Positions 19,335 to 29,184 of a stretch of 64,000 bases of DNA are shown here, piece after piece. The position numbers and the translations under genes were made by a program. How positions within the stretch are numbered: position 1 is the first letter of the stretch; every line of letters starts with the position of its first letter. The notes under the pieces were generated by a model. That model made no database searches. It was not told the origin of the DNA and worked only from the letters and a program-made list of their open reading frames with translations. The DNA lies in assembly GCA_017554445.1 (NCBI GenBank), contig JAFZIJ010000126.1:1-64000 (forward strand), in the 5' to 3' direction. Origin of the DNA: Victivallales bacterium. Lineage in GTDB: Bacteria; Verrucomicrobiota; Lentisphaeria; Oligosphaerales; Oligosphaeraceae.

Positions 19335-20930
19335 ATGAACCAACGCCACTCCTTTTTCTTCGGTTGCCTTGCGCTCTGCATGCTGACACCGCTTCACGCG
19401 GCAGACGTCTCATGGCTTCAACATACGTCCCCAAAACAACTTACATTTGGCGTCGGAAATGACACGGAGCCAGCCGTCGCCGCCAATGGCGACATCGCCT
19501 TCCAGTCGGACGCAGACGGCTTCAACCGCCTGAAGATTCTTTCATCAGACGGTTCGCTCCGCAACGTCGCCACACCTCCCGGCCATGCGATTCATCCGGC
19601 CTGGACGCCAGACGGCAATCTCGTCTATGCCGCCATCAATCCCAACCAGACTTCCACCCAAGCCATTGAATCCCGTTCACAGGACGGTTGCAACCTCTAT
19701 CTTCTTTCGAAAGAAGGAATCACAACTCGCCTGACGACAGGCCATTGGCGTGATTTCACGCCAACCGTCGCACCTGATGGACACACTCTTTGGTTCGCGA
19801 CCTCCCGAAATCGCGCAAAAATTGGAGACGGTTCCCATCTGGCAATGATCAATTTGCAAAATATATCAGCTCCTGTAACAGAATTTGCCTTCACCAGCGG
19901 CGGAAATTTTGATGCCATCGCATCTCCAACGATTTCCAATGACGGTAAATACATCTGTTGGTCACAAATAAAAGGCACCTATAGCAATTGGCGACTTATC
20001 GTTGCCCGAACAAGCGATTTGACTAAAAATGCGCCACTTTCAGATGTCAATATGAGTTGCTATTCTCCCAAGTGGTCTCCAGACGGCCAATTCATCGCCT
20101 GCACAGGCTACAAAAATGGTGATTTGGGTTGGGGAATCTATATCTTTGAACCTCGTGCCAAACGATTTACACGACTTGACACAGGTTCGGGCAATTCCAA
20201 GAATCCAGTCTGGACTCCTGACGGCAAAGCCATCGTTTTTGAAAACAATTCATCAGGGCTTTATAAACTCTATCAAATCGATTTGACCGAACTCGTACCA
20301 AATCCATTGCCGCCTCAACAGCATGACGATGTAAAGCCGCGTCTCGCACAAAGGCTTGATTTGACCAATCCGCAATCCCCCGCCATCGTCAATTCAGACG
20401 GCGAACGAATCATTGCAACAACCGTCAAAGACGGATTTTATGCCTTCAATAAACCGCCACGACTGGACTTTGGAGACAATACTTTTTATCTAAAAGCCAC
20501 CTTCATCATTCGTGAATTCACCAAAGAATCACAGGTCATCTGCGGTTGCTTCTATCCAGGATTCTATCTCGCATGGCAGTTCCATGTCACGCCAGATCAG
20601 AAACTTGCATTTGCTTCTCGGTCCCCTGCAAAACAGTATCTAGGACTTTTCAGCATCAACAAACTACAGCTGAATCATGAATATCATGTTGTTGCCGTCC
20701 ATGAAACGAATGGCACTATGCGGATGTCCATAGACGGTCAGCCTCCACTGGTCACCCAGCAGACAAAATCCGTCACTCTCGGACAGGCTGAAAAACTCGT
20801 CATCGGCAGTAGTGGTGGTGCTTTCCATCTCCACGGCACTGTTTCTGCATTCGAATGCGGCCTCGGTTATCCAAGCAATATGCCGCGGCCACTCCATCTG
20901 GACGAAATCTTCAACGAACAAGACCATTAA
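19335..20930 (+). CDS. Secreted TolB-like propeller protein with LamG-like C-terminus
   Basis: 531 aa from the ATG at 19335, chosen because it begins a proper signal peptide (MNQRHSFFFGCLALCMLTPLHAA); the frame is open further upstream but only through repeat DNA. Residues ~40-330 contain PD40/TolB-like blades (SPKWSPDGQFIACTGYK, PVWTPDGKAIVFENNSSGLYK). Residues ~375-520 look like a laminin-G/concanavalin-type sandwich (FYLKATFIIREFTKES, MRMSIDGQPPLV). It is probably a periplasmic or surface protein that binds a ligand; no enzyme motif is visible. The middle of the gene is more AT-rich than its neighbours. Confidence 0.7.
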   Translation: MNQRHSFFFGCLALCMLTPLHAADVSWLQHTSPKQLTFGVGNDTEPAVAANGDIAFQSDADGFNRLKILSSDGSLRNVATPPGHAIHPAWTPDGNLVYAAINPNQTSTQAIESRSQDGCNLYLLSKEGITTRLTTGHWRDFTPTVAPDGHTLWFATSRNRAKIGDGSHLAMINLQNISAPVTEFAFTSGGNFDAIASPTISNDGKYICWSQIKGTYSNWRLIVARTSDLTKNAPLSDVNMSCYSPKWSPDGQFIACTGYKNGDLGWGIYIFEPRAKRFTRLDTGSGNSKNPVWTPDGKAIVFENNSSGLYKLYQIDLTELVPNPLPPQQHDDVKPRLAQRLDLTNPQSPAIVNSDGERIIATTVKDGFYAFNKPPRLDFGDNTFYLKATFIIREFTKESQVICGCFYPGFYLAWQFHVTPDQKLAFASRSPAKQYLGLFSINKLQLNHEYHVVAVHETNGTMRMSIDGQPPLVTQQTKSVTLGQAEKLVIGSSGGAFHLHGTVSAFECGLGYPSNMPRPLHLDEIFNEQDH

Positions 20931-20948
20931 TCACGTATTCCCAACGAT

Positions 20949-22193
20949 ATGGATATCATGAAACACACTTTTTCCACTGGTCTTCTCACCGCCCTACTGG
21001 CTTGCAACGCCGTCATCGCCCAACAGAATTCCAAGCCGTTGGAAATCTTGGCGCTTGTTGACCATTATGACTTTGCGGGAGTCCGAAATCCAGCAGACAA
21101 AACAAAATTCCTTTTCGATTCGGAAACAGCCGAAGGTTGTGAAAAGATTCTTGACCATGTTGTTGAACAGACGAATCCCACGACCATTCTCTGGCGTCCA
21201 TGCTCCGGCTCCGTCATGCGCTATCAAAGCAAAGAGGAGTCGTTTCCGAAAACCGTCGCGCCAATAGACAAACGCCGTTCCATCCAAAATGAAAGCGAAA
21301 TTCATGGCTGGGTTCGCTACAATGAAGCGGAGCCGGACATCATCCGCCACATGCTCGCTGTCGTGAAATCACGCGGCCTCAAGCCAGGCGTCCATTGGCC
21401 GTTTGAAGAGACGCATTGGATGGGCTGGACATTCGGCGCATGGAATCTCGAGCATCCGCAATATTGGGGCGTTGACGCCAGCGGCACGCCATGGTCCGGC
21501 CGCACAAGCCTCGCCTATCCGGAAGTCGTCGCCCATAAGCTGCGTATTCTGGATGAACTACTTGTGCGCGGAGCGGAAACCATCTTCATCGACACATGGC
21601 GTAGCGGCGGTTGGTCCCCCGCCTACGAATATGTCGCTCCGGAACTAAAACGTTGGGAAGAAACTTTCCACACGCCGCCATTGAAAAACGCCGGCGATCC
21701 GAAATGGTGCGCATTTATCGCTGAAACCGTCCATAACTATTTCAAACAGATGCGCGCGAAATTGGACGCGCAACCACGCAAAGTCCGCCTGCTACTAGGA
21801 GTTTCTCTTGCGCAGGACAGGCCCGATTATGACGACCCGCTCATTACACGCGGCATCGATTGGAAACGCTTCGTCAATGAAGGGCTTATCGACGGACTCG
21901 TCGTCATGGCCGTCAACTGGAATCGAAAGGACCCGTTTGGCAGCACTCAAGCGAATTATCGTGAAATCATGGACTTCTGCCGTGGAAAATGCCAAGTTTT
22001 CTTCCCTGTGCAGGCCTACAATTTCACCCGCAAAGGTCTTCATGAATACCAAGAAATAACGAAGCTTACCAATCGTGAAATCGCCCAAAAACTTCTGGAC
22101 ATCACACGGGATGTGCAGGCGGACGGCGTCGTTCTTGAATGCGTTGATTACAGAAACTATGCCTTCTATCCAAAAGTCCAGCCTGCCGACTGA
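20949..22193 (+). CDS. Secreted glycoside-hydrolase-like TIM-barrel protein (GHL10 type)
   Basis: 414 aa (411 if the second ATG, 20958, is used; neither has a clear ribosome site). A signal peptide (KHTFSTGLLTALLACNAVIA) precedes a TIM-barrel-like chain: HMLAVVKSRGLKPGVHWPF, YPEVVAHKLRILDELLVRGA, IFIDTWRSGG and DGLVVMAVNWNRKDPF. This pattern resembles glycosyl-hydrolase-like family 10 (DUF187-type) proteins. The acid pair cannot be assigned with certainty. It lies 18 bp after the TolB-like gene, probably in one transcript that ends at the hairpin at 22228. Confidence 0.65.
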   Translation: MDIMKHTFSTGLLTALLACNAVIAQQNSKPLEILALVDHYDFAGVRNPADKTKFLFDSETAEGCEKILDHVVEQTNPTTILWRPCSGSVMRYQSKEESFPKTVAPIDKRRSIQNESEIHGWVRYNEAEPDIIRHMLAVVKSRGLKPGVHWPFEETHWMGWTFGAWNLEHPQYWGVDASGTPWSGRTSLAYPEVVAHKLRILDELLVRGAETIFIDTWRSGGWSPAYEYVAPELKRWEETFHTPPLKNAGDPKWCAFIAETVHNYFKQMRAKLDAQPRKVRLLLGVSLAQDRPDYDDPLITRGIDWKRFVNEGLIDGLVVMAVNWNRKDPFGSTQANYREIMDFCRGKCQVFFPVQAYNFTRKGLHEYQEITKLTNREIAQKLLDITRDVQADGVVLECVDYRNYAFYPKVQPAD

Positions 22194-22227
22194 AAGCTGC
22201 ACATCTATACACAACTACATAAAAAAT

Positions 22228-22283
22228 CAGCGGATGCCATCATGAGTTTTGTGAAAACTTGACGGCATCCGCTGACTTTTTAT
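22228..22283. terminator. Bidirectional rho-independent terminator
   Basis: A 12-bp perfect stem (TCAGCGGATGCC / GGCATCCGCTGA) encloses a second small hairpin (AGTTTT/AAAACT). An A-run lies before it and a T-run after it, so it can stop transcripts from both converging genes. Confidence 0.9.
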
Positions 22284-22327
22284 GACTGCCTTTTTATTGA
22301 CAGAATAATATTTGCCAGGCGTTTTTG

Positions 22328-23818
22328 TCACGGACGCGGCGGACGCGGCGGCTGATGGTGCATCTGTTCAACCGTGGCTGGAATCTTGGCCTGCGGAGCT
22401 TCCGCATACACCAGTTTTCCGCCGTCAGGCAACTTGAATGTCCGTCCGTCCAATGCGCCTTGCGTCTTTCTGTAATAGATGGTATGGCCATTGCTTTGGA
22501 TGCGTTGCACAAGCGTGTTCAAATTCGCCTCTGGGCAGGCTATCTGATCAATATAGGAGGTTCCCGTGACATTCCAACGGCTACCGTCGGCAAGCATCAG
22601 ATTGACCTTGCCCGCTCCGCCAGTCGCGTTGGTGCTACCGTTGAAGACAGCCCCATGTTCAAGATTCAACGTAATGCTGCTGATGTCATCGACTTCCACC
22701 GCCCCATTCAATTGCTGTTCCTCCGCCGACAACACAAGATGACCGCCGTTCATTCCGCTTCGCCCCCATCTTGCGACAGCCGCTTTCGCCAAAACACTGT
22801 CTGCGGAGCGCAAGGTTGCGTTCTTCACTTTGACAACAGCCTTCGTATTTGTCACAAAAAATACAGGCCCTTTCCGAGCGTCCAACGAACCGCCGTTCAT
22901 GTTGAAAAGACTCGTTCCGACCTCCGCATCTCCAGAAAAGCTCTGATAGAGCATCGCTCCGCAAAGACGATGGCCAATCAGTTCGCAATTCGTCACATGT
23001 ATGGTATTCTTCCCTTCAATGACGGCCGCTTCCGAACCAAATGCTTCGAACCGACTATTGACGGCACGGATGTCCCCCGTGGAGTAGATGCCAGGCGAAC
23101 CGTCGCCAGCCGTCGTCCCGCGGACATTCTCCACATGGACATGGCCGCCGCCGCGATCAGTCGCCAGATTGGCACAATGCGCACCTTTCGTCTCAATGGT
23201 CAAATTGCGTCCTTTGATGGTCCCTCCATAAGTCGCGTCCAAACCGCGTGATGAATTGGCCGTCGTGCGAATCAAGACTTTGCTAACTTCCACTTGAGCG
23301 TCCGGTCCCCAGGCAAAAATGGCATTGGCACCGTCGCCGTTCGTCTGGATGTTGCCGCCATCGATGGTCATCTTGGAGCCTTTCCATACACCGATCGCCG
23401 CATTCAGACCATTGAAATTGCTTGATTCCTCAGATGACGTATTGCCAGTCTTCTGGATCGCCACCTGCGCGACACTGCAAATCGCGCCGTTTTTGACATG
23501 CACGGCAGACTCGTTTGTCGTCGTGGCCTGAACCTGCAACGACGGCAATGCGCATGATGCTTTCGAACCGGAGAAGACCTCCACGGCGCTTCCCGTCACT
23601 GATTGACGTGCTCCGCCTGGACCACCAGGGCCAAAAGGAGCAGGACCGCCCGGAGCAGGACCACCAGGACTGAAAGGAGCAGGCCCACCAGGGACGCCCG
23701 GGCCATGACCACCGTCATGCCGAGAGCGTGGCTTCTCCCCGCCATGTTGCGGTTGCGCCATGGTGCCAGTCACCGTCCATAAAATCATAAGAATCAGCAT
23801 AGGAATGGTTTGTCTCAT
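22328..23818 (-). CDS. Secreted Pro/Gly-rich, beta-helix-like surface protein
   Basis: 496 aa. A signal peptide (MRQTIPMLILMILWTVTGTMA) is followed at ~25-70 by a low-complexity Pro/Gly/Ala tract built on PGGPAPFxPGGPAPG. Residues ~75-400 then show a regular ladder of short strands ending in N/D/G (SKMTIDGGNIQTNGDGANA, VHVENVRGTTAGDGSPGIY), as in right-handed beta-helix adhesins. The protein ends QPPRPPRP. There is no sorting or autotransporter barrel. A good ribosome site (AAGGAGA) precedes the ATG. It is probably a surface or matrix protein; adhesion is inference from the fold pattern. Confidence 0.65.
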   Translation of the reverse strand: MRQTIPMLILMILWTVTGTMAQPQHGGEKPRSRHDGGHGPGVPGGPAPFSPGGPAPGGPAPFGPGGPGGARQSVTGSAVEVFSGSKASCALPSLQVQATTTNESAVHVKNGAICSVAQVAIQKTGNTSSEESSNFNGLNAAIGVWKGSKMTIDGGNIQTNGDGANAIFAWGPDAQVEVSKVLIRTTANSSRGLDATYGGTIKGRNLTIETKGAHCANLATDRGGGHVHVENVRGTTAGDGSPGIYSTGDIRAVNSRFEAFGSEAAVIEGKNTIHVTNCELIGHRLCGAMLYQSFSGDAEVGTSLFNMNGGSLDARKGPVFFVTNTKAVVKVKNATLRSADSVLAKAAVARWGRSGMNGGHLVLSAEEQQLNGAVEVDDISSITLNLEHGAVFNGSTNATGGAGKVNLMLADGSRWNVTGTSYIDQIACPEANLNTLVQRIQSNGHTIYYRKTQGALDGRTFKLPDGGKLVYAEAPQAKIPATVEQMHHQPPRPPRP

Positions 23819-24168
23819 CTTAACATCTCCTTTTTCTTTCAGCAGACACGCATTCAGCGGAATGGCTGTTTCCGCAGGATATTTTGATTTTCATGATACT
23901 CAATAAACGCCCAAAAGACCTTTTATTTTTCCCTGAACACGATTTTTCATTCATCTTCATCAATATTTAACCCAAAAAGGAAATCACCCATTTTTATTGA
24001 ATTCAATGGAAAAACGTCATGGAGCATCTCCAGTTTTTCATGATTTTGGACTGCTTTTTGCTTGTTATCTTGTGATATTGATTTGAACTTTATCAACAAC
24101 AGGATAAGTTAGTCTCTTTACATTAATGTTTATAATGGCATGACAGATATTGCATCTTTGGAGGATAC
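23819..24168. other. AT-rich divergent intergenic region
   Basis: 350 bp between divergent genes with no credible ORF. It holds a strong ribosome site for the + gene (GGAGG, 24161-24165), a possible -10 box TATAAT at 24131-24136 without a good -35, and a small hairpin (TGGAG/CTCCA, 24020-24032) followed by GTTTTT. Both the surface protein and the 20-kb aryl-polyene run may be transcribed from here. Confidence 0.5.
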
Positions 24169-26850
24169 ATGACACGATTGCTTCTGGCTTTGATGACAAG
24201 TTGTCTTTTTACCGCGACAGCCGCGGAAACCATCACGCTTCTGGATTTCAAAAACGGCAAGACAAACGGCTACATCGGCAACGTCAACGTCGAATCCGTG
24301 AAAGGATCTTCAGAAGGCCTAGTGGTCGTATGCAAGCCAGATGTGGAGGATCCGTGGATTGAAGGTCCTGCGCTTCATAACTGGCCGCAGGGCGATTTCA
24401 GCCAGATGTATCTTGATATCACCTTCAAAGGGTACGGTTCGCAATCCGTCGAAATCTTCTACGGCCGTGGCTTCCGTGCGCAGGACGCCGTCACCGTCAA
24501 ATCCAACAACAATAACGCATGGCAGACCGAACGCGTCATGATTCCCAAACAGCCAGATGGCGCACGGCTCCGCATCGACCCCACGAACCGCGGCGGCGGC
24601 ATCACGATCGCCACCATCAAGCTCACGCCGATCCCTACGCTGTATAATTTTGAGTCGAAACCCGTCACATCCATCAATGTCGCCAAAGACGCGCCGAAAA
24701 TAGCCTCTGGCAAGCTAGTCGTCCGCCATGATCCGGCCATTTGGGACGCGTATGTCGTCGAATACGCGGGCGAACGCCTCGCCTGCGGCCATTCCAATCC
24801 AGAGCTTGCCATTTTGTCTGGCGAAAACGGTAAGGCGCTGTCACTGAAGGCTTCGCCGACAAAAGTCACGGCGACCGCCCATGAATTGAAAGCCGTCTTG
24901 AAAATGAAGGATCCGGACGGCGGCAAATGGATCATTATCCGCAAGTTCAAACCGTTGAACGGCAATTCCATTGAAATCACCACCAGCGCAATGGTCGATC
25001 AAGATCGCGAAGTCGGTCATTTCCCATGGATTACCCTCTTCCCCGGCCTCGGCTCCTTCGGCGAACATAAACTGCAAGCCACGCTGCCCGGCATTGAATA
25101 TCTTCAGGATGAACCCTCCTCCAACGAACTGGATGTTCGCGGCGACAAGGCGAATCGCCTGCTCGTCAATCATTACAAACTCTGCTTCCCGATGATGGCC
25201 ATCGTCAGCCCTGAAAAGACATGGCTGTCCCTCTCTTGGAACTATTACGACTATCCGGCCGCCATTTTCGACACGCCGGACAGGCAGTTCAAATCCGGTG
25301 CCAGCCTCTTCGCCCTCTGGTCGCCAAGCGTTCGTGAAGGGCGCATCGAAAACAATCTAAATGTCTATCAACCGCTCTTCTGGAAGGCGGACACGGTTCA
25401 TTCCATGACGCAGGTTATCAGCGCGGGCAAAGGCGGCAGCGTCATTCCCGCCGTGAAAAAGTATGTTGACCAGAATCCGTTGCCGTCCGTTCCGACGTAT
25501 AAGCGCGGCTTCCAGTCCGCTATCACGCTTCTCGCCCATGGCTGGCTTGATTCAAAGTTATATGTTGACAACAAATGGCGCCATGCCGTATGGGGCAACA
25601 ACTTCGGGCCGCAGCCTGCGACGGACGCGCTCCTTTGCCTGAACTGGATCGCCCGCACATCCGCCAACAAAGACATCGTCAAACGTTCCAATAAACGCCT
25701 TTCAGAAGTCGCAAACTTCTACAAGAAAGGCAACCACATCCACAGCGGCGTCTCCCATGGCCGCCAAACCATCTACGCTTATCTCTATTTCAACCGTACA
25801 AAAGAATGGCTGGACGGCTACCTGAAAGCGTCGAACGCTTCCCTGAAAAGAGTTCGCGAGGACGGCAGCGTCAAGTTCACCCCCTACAAGCCGCCGAGAC
25901 CTGACTATGGTACCACCCATTGGGCAGACCACGCCAACGGCCTCACCGCCGCCAATATCTCCAACGCCGTCGGCACCGTTCTGGCGGACGGCAATCCGGA
26001 GCTCCGCCGCGATTTCCTCCTCAAGGCGGACAAAATCCTGAAACTCTATAAAGACGACGCGCCGCGCGGCGCTCAGACGTGGGAAGTCCCTCTCCACACG
26101 CCAGATATTCTCGGCTCCGCCTATATGCTCGACATTGCGGCGGCCGCCTACGCCATCAGCGGTGATGAACGCTATCTCGAAGAGGCCGAATACTGGGCGA
26201 CGACGGGCCTCCTCTTCATCTATCTCGTCGATCCCGCCTTGGACTACGGTCCCATTGGCCGCTACGCGACAATCGCTGTCATGGGCGCCACCAACTGGCA
26301 GGCACCCTATTGGATCGGCCAGCCCGTCCAATGGTGCGGCCTTGTTTACAGAAACAGCCTCCTGTTCTACAGCAACCTCCTGAAAGACACGAACGAACGC
26401 ACTTTCTGGCAGAAAGTCGCGACAGGCATCACCATCACGGGCCTGCAGGAGAGCTTCCAGCTGGATGATAAAGATCGTCAAGGTCTTCTGCCGGACTACT
26501 TTATCATCAACCCGCAACAAAGCGACGGCCCTGCCATCAATCCAGGCACTGTCCAGAATGGTCTTGCGGAAGCCTACAACCGTGGCAACATCTTCGGCAA
26601 GTTCCCAATCTGCACGGGCAGCCTCATCCATTTGCTTGGCTCCGCAAGCCACATCAATGGAGACGCTTCCAACTTCAGCGCGGAGCTACAGCTGTGGCCG
26701 CAAGACAAGACGGAAGTACTCGTCTCCGGCATCCCATTGAAGCCCGCAAACGCCACATGGAACGGCAAGGCGATCCCCTTCGAGTGGTATCCTGAACACC
26801 AGGCTCTCGTCCTGAAACTTGTTGGCAAAGGAATACTCAAAGTCAACTGA
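24169..26850 (+). CDS. Secreted (alpha/alpha)-toroid protein, lyase/hydrolase-like, unknown substrate
   Basis: 893 aa with signal peptide (MTRLLLALMTSCLFTATAA). Residues ~20-155 look like a carbohydrate-binding beta-sandwich; ~160-420 form a second beta-rich region. Residues ~430-800 look alpha-helical, with the alternating aromatic-rich segments of alpha/alpha toroids (YAISGDERYLEEAEYWATTG, GNNFGPQPATDALLCLNWIA), and a short beta tail closes the protein. This plan resembles polysaccharide lyases and related hydrolases, but no catalytic set is evident. Its stop is six bases before the first ketosynthase of the aryl-polyene cluster, so it may head that operon. Confidence 0.6.
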   Translation: MTRLLLALMTSCLFTATAAETITLLDFKNGKTNGYIGNVNVESVKGSSEGLVVVCKPDVEDPWIEGPALHNWPQGDFSQMYLDITFKGYGSQSVEIFYGRGFRAQDAVTVKSNNNNAWQTERVMIPKQPDGARLRIDPTNRGGGITIATIKLTPIPTLYNFESKPVTSINVAKDAPKIASGKLVVRHDPAIWDAYVVEYAGERLACGHSNPELAILSGENGKALSLKASPTKVTATAHELKAVLKMKDPDGGKWIIIRKFKPLNGNSIEITTSAMVDQDREVGHFPWITLFPGLGSFGEHKLQATLPGIEYLQDEPSSNELDVRGDKANRLLVNHYKLCFPMMAIVSPEKTWLSLSWNYYDYPAAIFDTPDRQFKSGASLFALWSPSVREGRIENNLNVYQPLFWKADTVHSMTQVISAGKGGSVIPAVKKYVDQNPLPSVPTYKRGFQSAITLLAHGWLDSKLYVDNKWRHAVWGNNFGPQPATDALLCLNWIARTSANKDIVKRSNKRLSEVANFYKKGNHIHSGVSHGRQTIYAYLYFNRTKEWLDGYLKASNASLKRVREDGSVKFTPYKPPRPDYGTTHWADHANGLTAANISNAVGTVLADGNPELRRDFLLKADKILKLYKDDAPRGAQTWEVPLHTPDILGSAYMLDIAAAAYAISGDERYLEEAEYWATTGLLFIYLVDPALDYGPIGRYATIAVMGATNWQAPYWIGQPVQWCGLVYRNSLLFYSNLLKDTNERTFWQKVATGITITGLQESFQLDDKDRQGLLPDYFIINPQQSDGPAINPGTVQNGLAEAYNRGNIFGKFPICTGSLIHLLGSASHINGDASNFSAELQLWPQDKTEVLVSGIPLKPANATWNGKAIPFEWYPEHQALVLKLVGKGILKVN

Positions 26851-26856
26851 TTCAAC

Positions 26857-28086
26857 ATGAAACGACGCATCGTCATAACAGGAGCCGGCGTGACCAGCGC
26901 CTTGGGCTACAGTCGGCAGGAGCTCTTCCAATCGCTCCTTGACGGCAAATCCGCCGTCAAGGAGCGTCCGGACTGGATCGAAAAGATGCAGACCACCAAA
27001 ATGGCTATTGCATCCGCCGTCGAACTCCCGCAGGAAGTCGCCAAATCCATCAGCCGCCACCACCGCCGTTCCATGGGGCCAGCTGCACTTTACGCGACGC
27101 TTGCCGCCCAAAACGCCCTGAAAGAGGCCAATGCCTCCTCCGAATTGTTGACCAGCGGGCGGACTGGCTGCATTGCCAGCTCCACATTGGGTTCGTCTTC
27201 AGAAACTTATGAGGCGGCGGCCGCACTCGTCAACAAGGTCTTCTACGATTTGTCCGCCTGCCATTTTTTCAGAATCGTTTCGCATTCATCCGCGTTCAAT
27301 ATCGCCAATTACTTTGGTATCAACGGAATACAGCTAGCTCCCTGCTCGGCCTGTGCTTCTTCCTTGCAGTCCATTGGGCTCGCCTATGAGCAAATCCTTC
27401 TCGGCAAGCAGGATGCCTTCATCGCAGGCGGCAGTGACGAAACGGCCCCCGTCGTCATCGAATCCTTCCGCCTCCTCCACGCTCTCGCCGAAGAACCAAA
27501 CGTTCCTATCCAACAGTTGTCGCGGCCGTTTGACGCCAAACGTTGCGGACTCGTCTGCGGCGACGGCGCGGGAATGCTTTTCATCGAAACGTTGGAGCAT
27601 GCGCAAGCCAGAGGAGCCCAGCCACTTGCGGAAATCATCGGCTACGCCACCAACTGCACGGGTGCCCAAATCAGCCAGTCGGACCACGTCTCCATCGAAC
27701 GGTGTATGCAACTCGCGTTGGAAGACGCAGGGCTGTCGCCACAGGATATCGACTATGTTTCCGCCCATGCGACCAGCACGGTCGCAGGCGACCGCGAAGA
27801 GGCCATCGCCATCGCAAACGTCTTCGGCGGAGACGTTCCCGTCTCCAGCCTGAAAGGACAGCTCGGCCATACGCTTGGCGCGTCAGGAGCCCTCGAATTG
27901 TCCGTTGTCATTGAAATGATGAAGCATGGCGTCATCCTTCCGAATTTCAATCTTGAAACGCCGTCAGAAGAATGCGCTACGCTCAATCTGCCAACCGCCC
28001 CCTTGAAAAAGCCTATCAGAACCGTTCTCAAAAACTGCATCGCCTTCGGCGGCGTCAATGCGGCTTTGATCATCCGTCGTATCTAA
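26857..28086 (+). CDS. Beta-ketoacyl-ACP synthase (FabF type), aryl-polyene cluster KS 1
   Basis: 409 aa, full length. The nucleophile is Cys166 in SACASSLQSIG. The catalytic histidines are present in SAHATSTVAGD and KGQLGHTLGASGA. It would condense malonyl-ACP with a growing acyl chain by decarboxylation. It heads a run of 17 co-directional biosynthetic genes broken only by a RhuM gene. By position and type it may correspond to ApeR-like or ApeO-like synthases of known aryl-polyene clusters; which one cannot be decided by eye. Confidence 0.9.
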   Translation: MKRRIVITGAGVTSALGYSRQELFQSLLDGKSAVKERPDWIEKMQTTKMAIASAVELPQEVAKSISRHHRRSMGPAALYATLAAQNALKEANASSELLTSGRTGCIASSTLGSSSETYEAAAALVNKVFYDLSACHFFRIVSHSSAFNIANYFGINGIQLAPCSACASSLQSIGLAYEQILLGKQDAFIAGGSDETAPVVIESFRLLHALAEEPNVPIQQLSRPFDAKRCGLVCGDGAGMLFIETLEHAQARGAQPLAEIIGYATNCTGAQISQSDHVSIERCMQLALEDAGLSPQDIDYVSAHATSTVAGDREEAIAIANVFGGDVPVSSLKGQLGHTLGASGALELSVVIEMMKHGVILPNFNLETPSEECATLNLPTAPLKKPIRTVLKNCIAFGGVNAALIIRRI

Positions 28087-28103
28087 TTACCAACTGCTAA
28101 CAC

Positions 28104-28382
28104 ATGAACCGAGACAAAATCATTCAGCTAATCAACAAGATTTTCGTTGACAAATTCGAGCTAGATTCACAGGATTTGACGCCCGAAAAGAAAATCTTCG
28201 AAGACCTTGAACTCGACAGTCTGGACATCGTCGATCTGATCACCGGCCTCCAGCATACCTTCCAGATTCCGCTTCGCGACAATAAGGATCTGCTCCAAAT
28301 ACGCACGCTCCAAGATGTTTACGACCTCGTCGAGAAAATCATCGCCGAGCATCCGGAAGTCATCGAAAAGCTTGAGAAGTAA
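28104..28382 (+). CDS. Acyl carrier protein 1 of the aryl-polyene cluster
   Basis: 92 aa with a four-helix ACP pattern. The phosphopantetheine serine is Ser39 in DLELDSLDIVDL. The surrounding acidic residues are typical for docking to KS, KR and DH enzymes. It carries the chain as a thioester during synthesis. It starts 17 bp after KS 1. Its leader (TAATTACCAACTGCTAACAC) has no Shine-Dalgarno sequence, like most genes in this run. Confidence 0.93.
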   Translation: MNRDKIIQLINKIFVDKFELDSQDLTPEKKIFEDLELDSLDIVDLITGLQHTFQIPLRDNKDLLQIRTLQDVYDLVEKIIAEHPEVIEKLEK

Positions 28383-28406
28383 TTCCCAACCACCTTCAAT
28401 CCAATC

Positions 28407-29147
28407 GTGCTTACGATTCTCGTCTTCATCTCGATGGCAATCAGCATTGCCCTGTACAGCGCGGTCGTTCTGATTCCCTACCTATGCATCTTATTCCTGC
28501 CAAAAGATTTGCGGGAACATTGCATGCGTTCGTTCATCGTCTTGAATCTCGGACGCGCCGTCATCCATCTCGGGCTGCGTCCATTCATCCGCATCGACTA
28601 TCGAGACGAAGCCGGAACAAACACGCCGCCAGGTATTTACGTCTGTAATCATCGGGCTGGAACAGATGCGTTTCTCATGGCTCTTTTCGGCGTCGAAGCC
28701 GTCCAAATCGTCAACGGCTGGCCGATGAAACTACCGTTCTTTGGCTACAACGCGCGATTGGCAGGCTATCTGGATTCCACGAAAATCCCGTTGGAAGAGT
28801 ATCCAAAACTCTTTAAAAGCTTGATAGACAATAACGTAAACGTCATCGCCTTTCCGGAAGGCACACGTTCAGGCTCGCGCAACATGAACAGCTTCCACAG
28901 CGGAATCTTCCGGCTCGCCATGGAGCTCGGCATTCCCGTCTATCCATGCTGCATCGCCGGAAACGAACGCTTTCCAGACCGCAGTTTCCATTTTCACAAG
29001 TCCAAGGGAATCATCGTCAAACGACTTCCGCCAATCATGCCGGAAACGTATCGGAACTTTCCCTCCGCCTTCGTGTTTAAGAAAAGAGTCCATGACATGA
29101 TCCAGCAGGAAAACCAACGGCTGGACGCGGAACTGGACAGCCGTTGA
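28407..29147 (+). CDS. PlsC-type 1-acylglycerol-3-phosphate acyltransferase family protein
   Basis: 246 aa, beginning at a GTG that gives an N-terminal hydrophobic segment (LTILVFISMAISIALYSAVV). The acyltransferase motif HRAGTD (His82, Asp87) and the substrate motif FPEGTRS are intact. In aryl-polyene clusters such enzymes are thought to move the polyene acid or fatty acids onto a lipid acceptor at the inner membrane. The gene lies between an ACP and the AMP-ligase. The acceptor cannot be read from sequence. Confidence 0.85.
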   Translation: MLTILVFISMAISIALYSAVVLIPYLCILFLPKDLREHCMRSFIVLNLGRAVIHLGLRPFIRIDYRDEAGTNTPPGIYVCNHRAGTDAFLMALFGVEAVQIVNGWPMKLPFFGYNARLAGYLDSTKIPLEEYPKLFKSLIDNNVNVIAFPEGTRSGSRNMNSFHSGIFRLAMELGIPVYPCCIAGNERFPDRSFHFHKSKGIIVKRLPPIMPETYRNFPSAFVFKKRVHDMIQQENQRLDAELDSR

Positions 29148-29184
29148 ACCATCTTCCAACCACCACAGCCCCGCAAACACCGCC

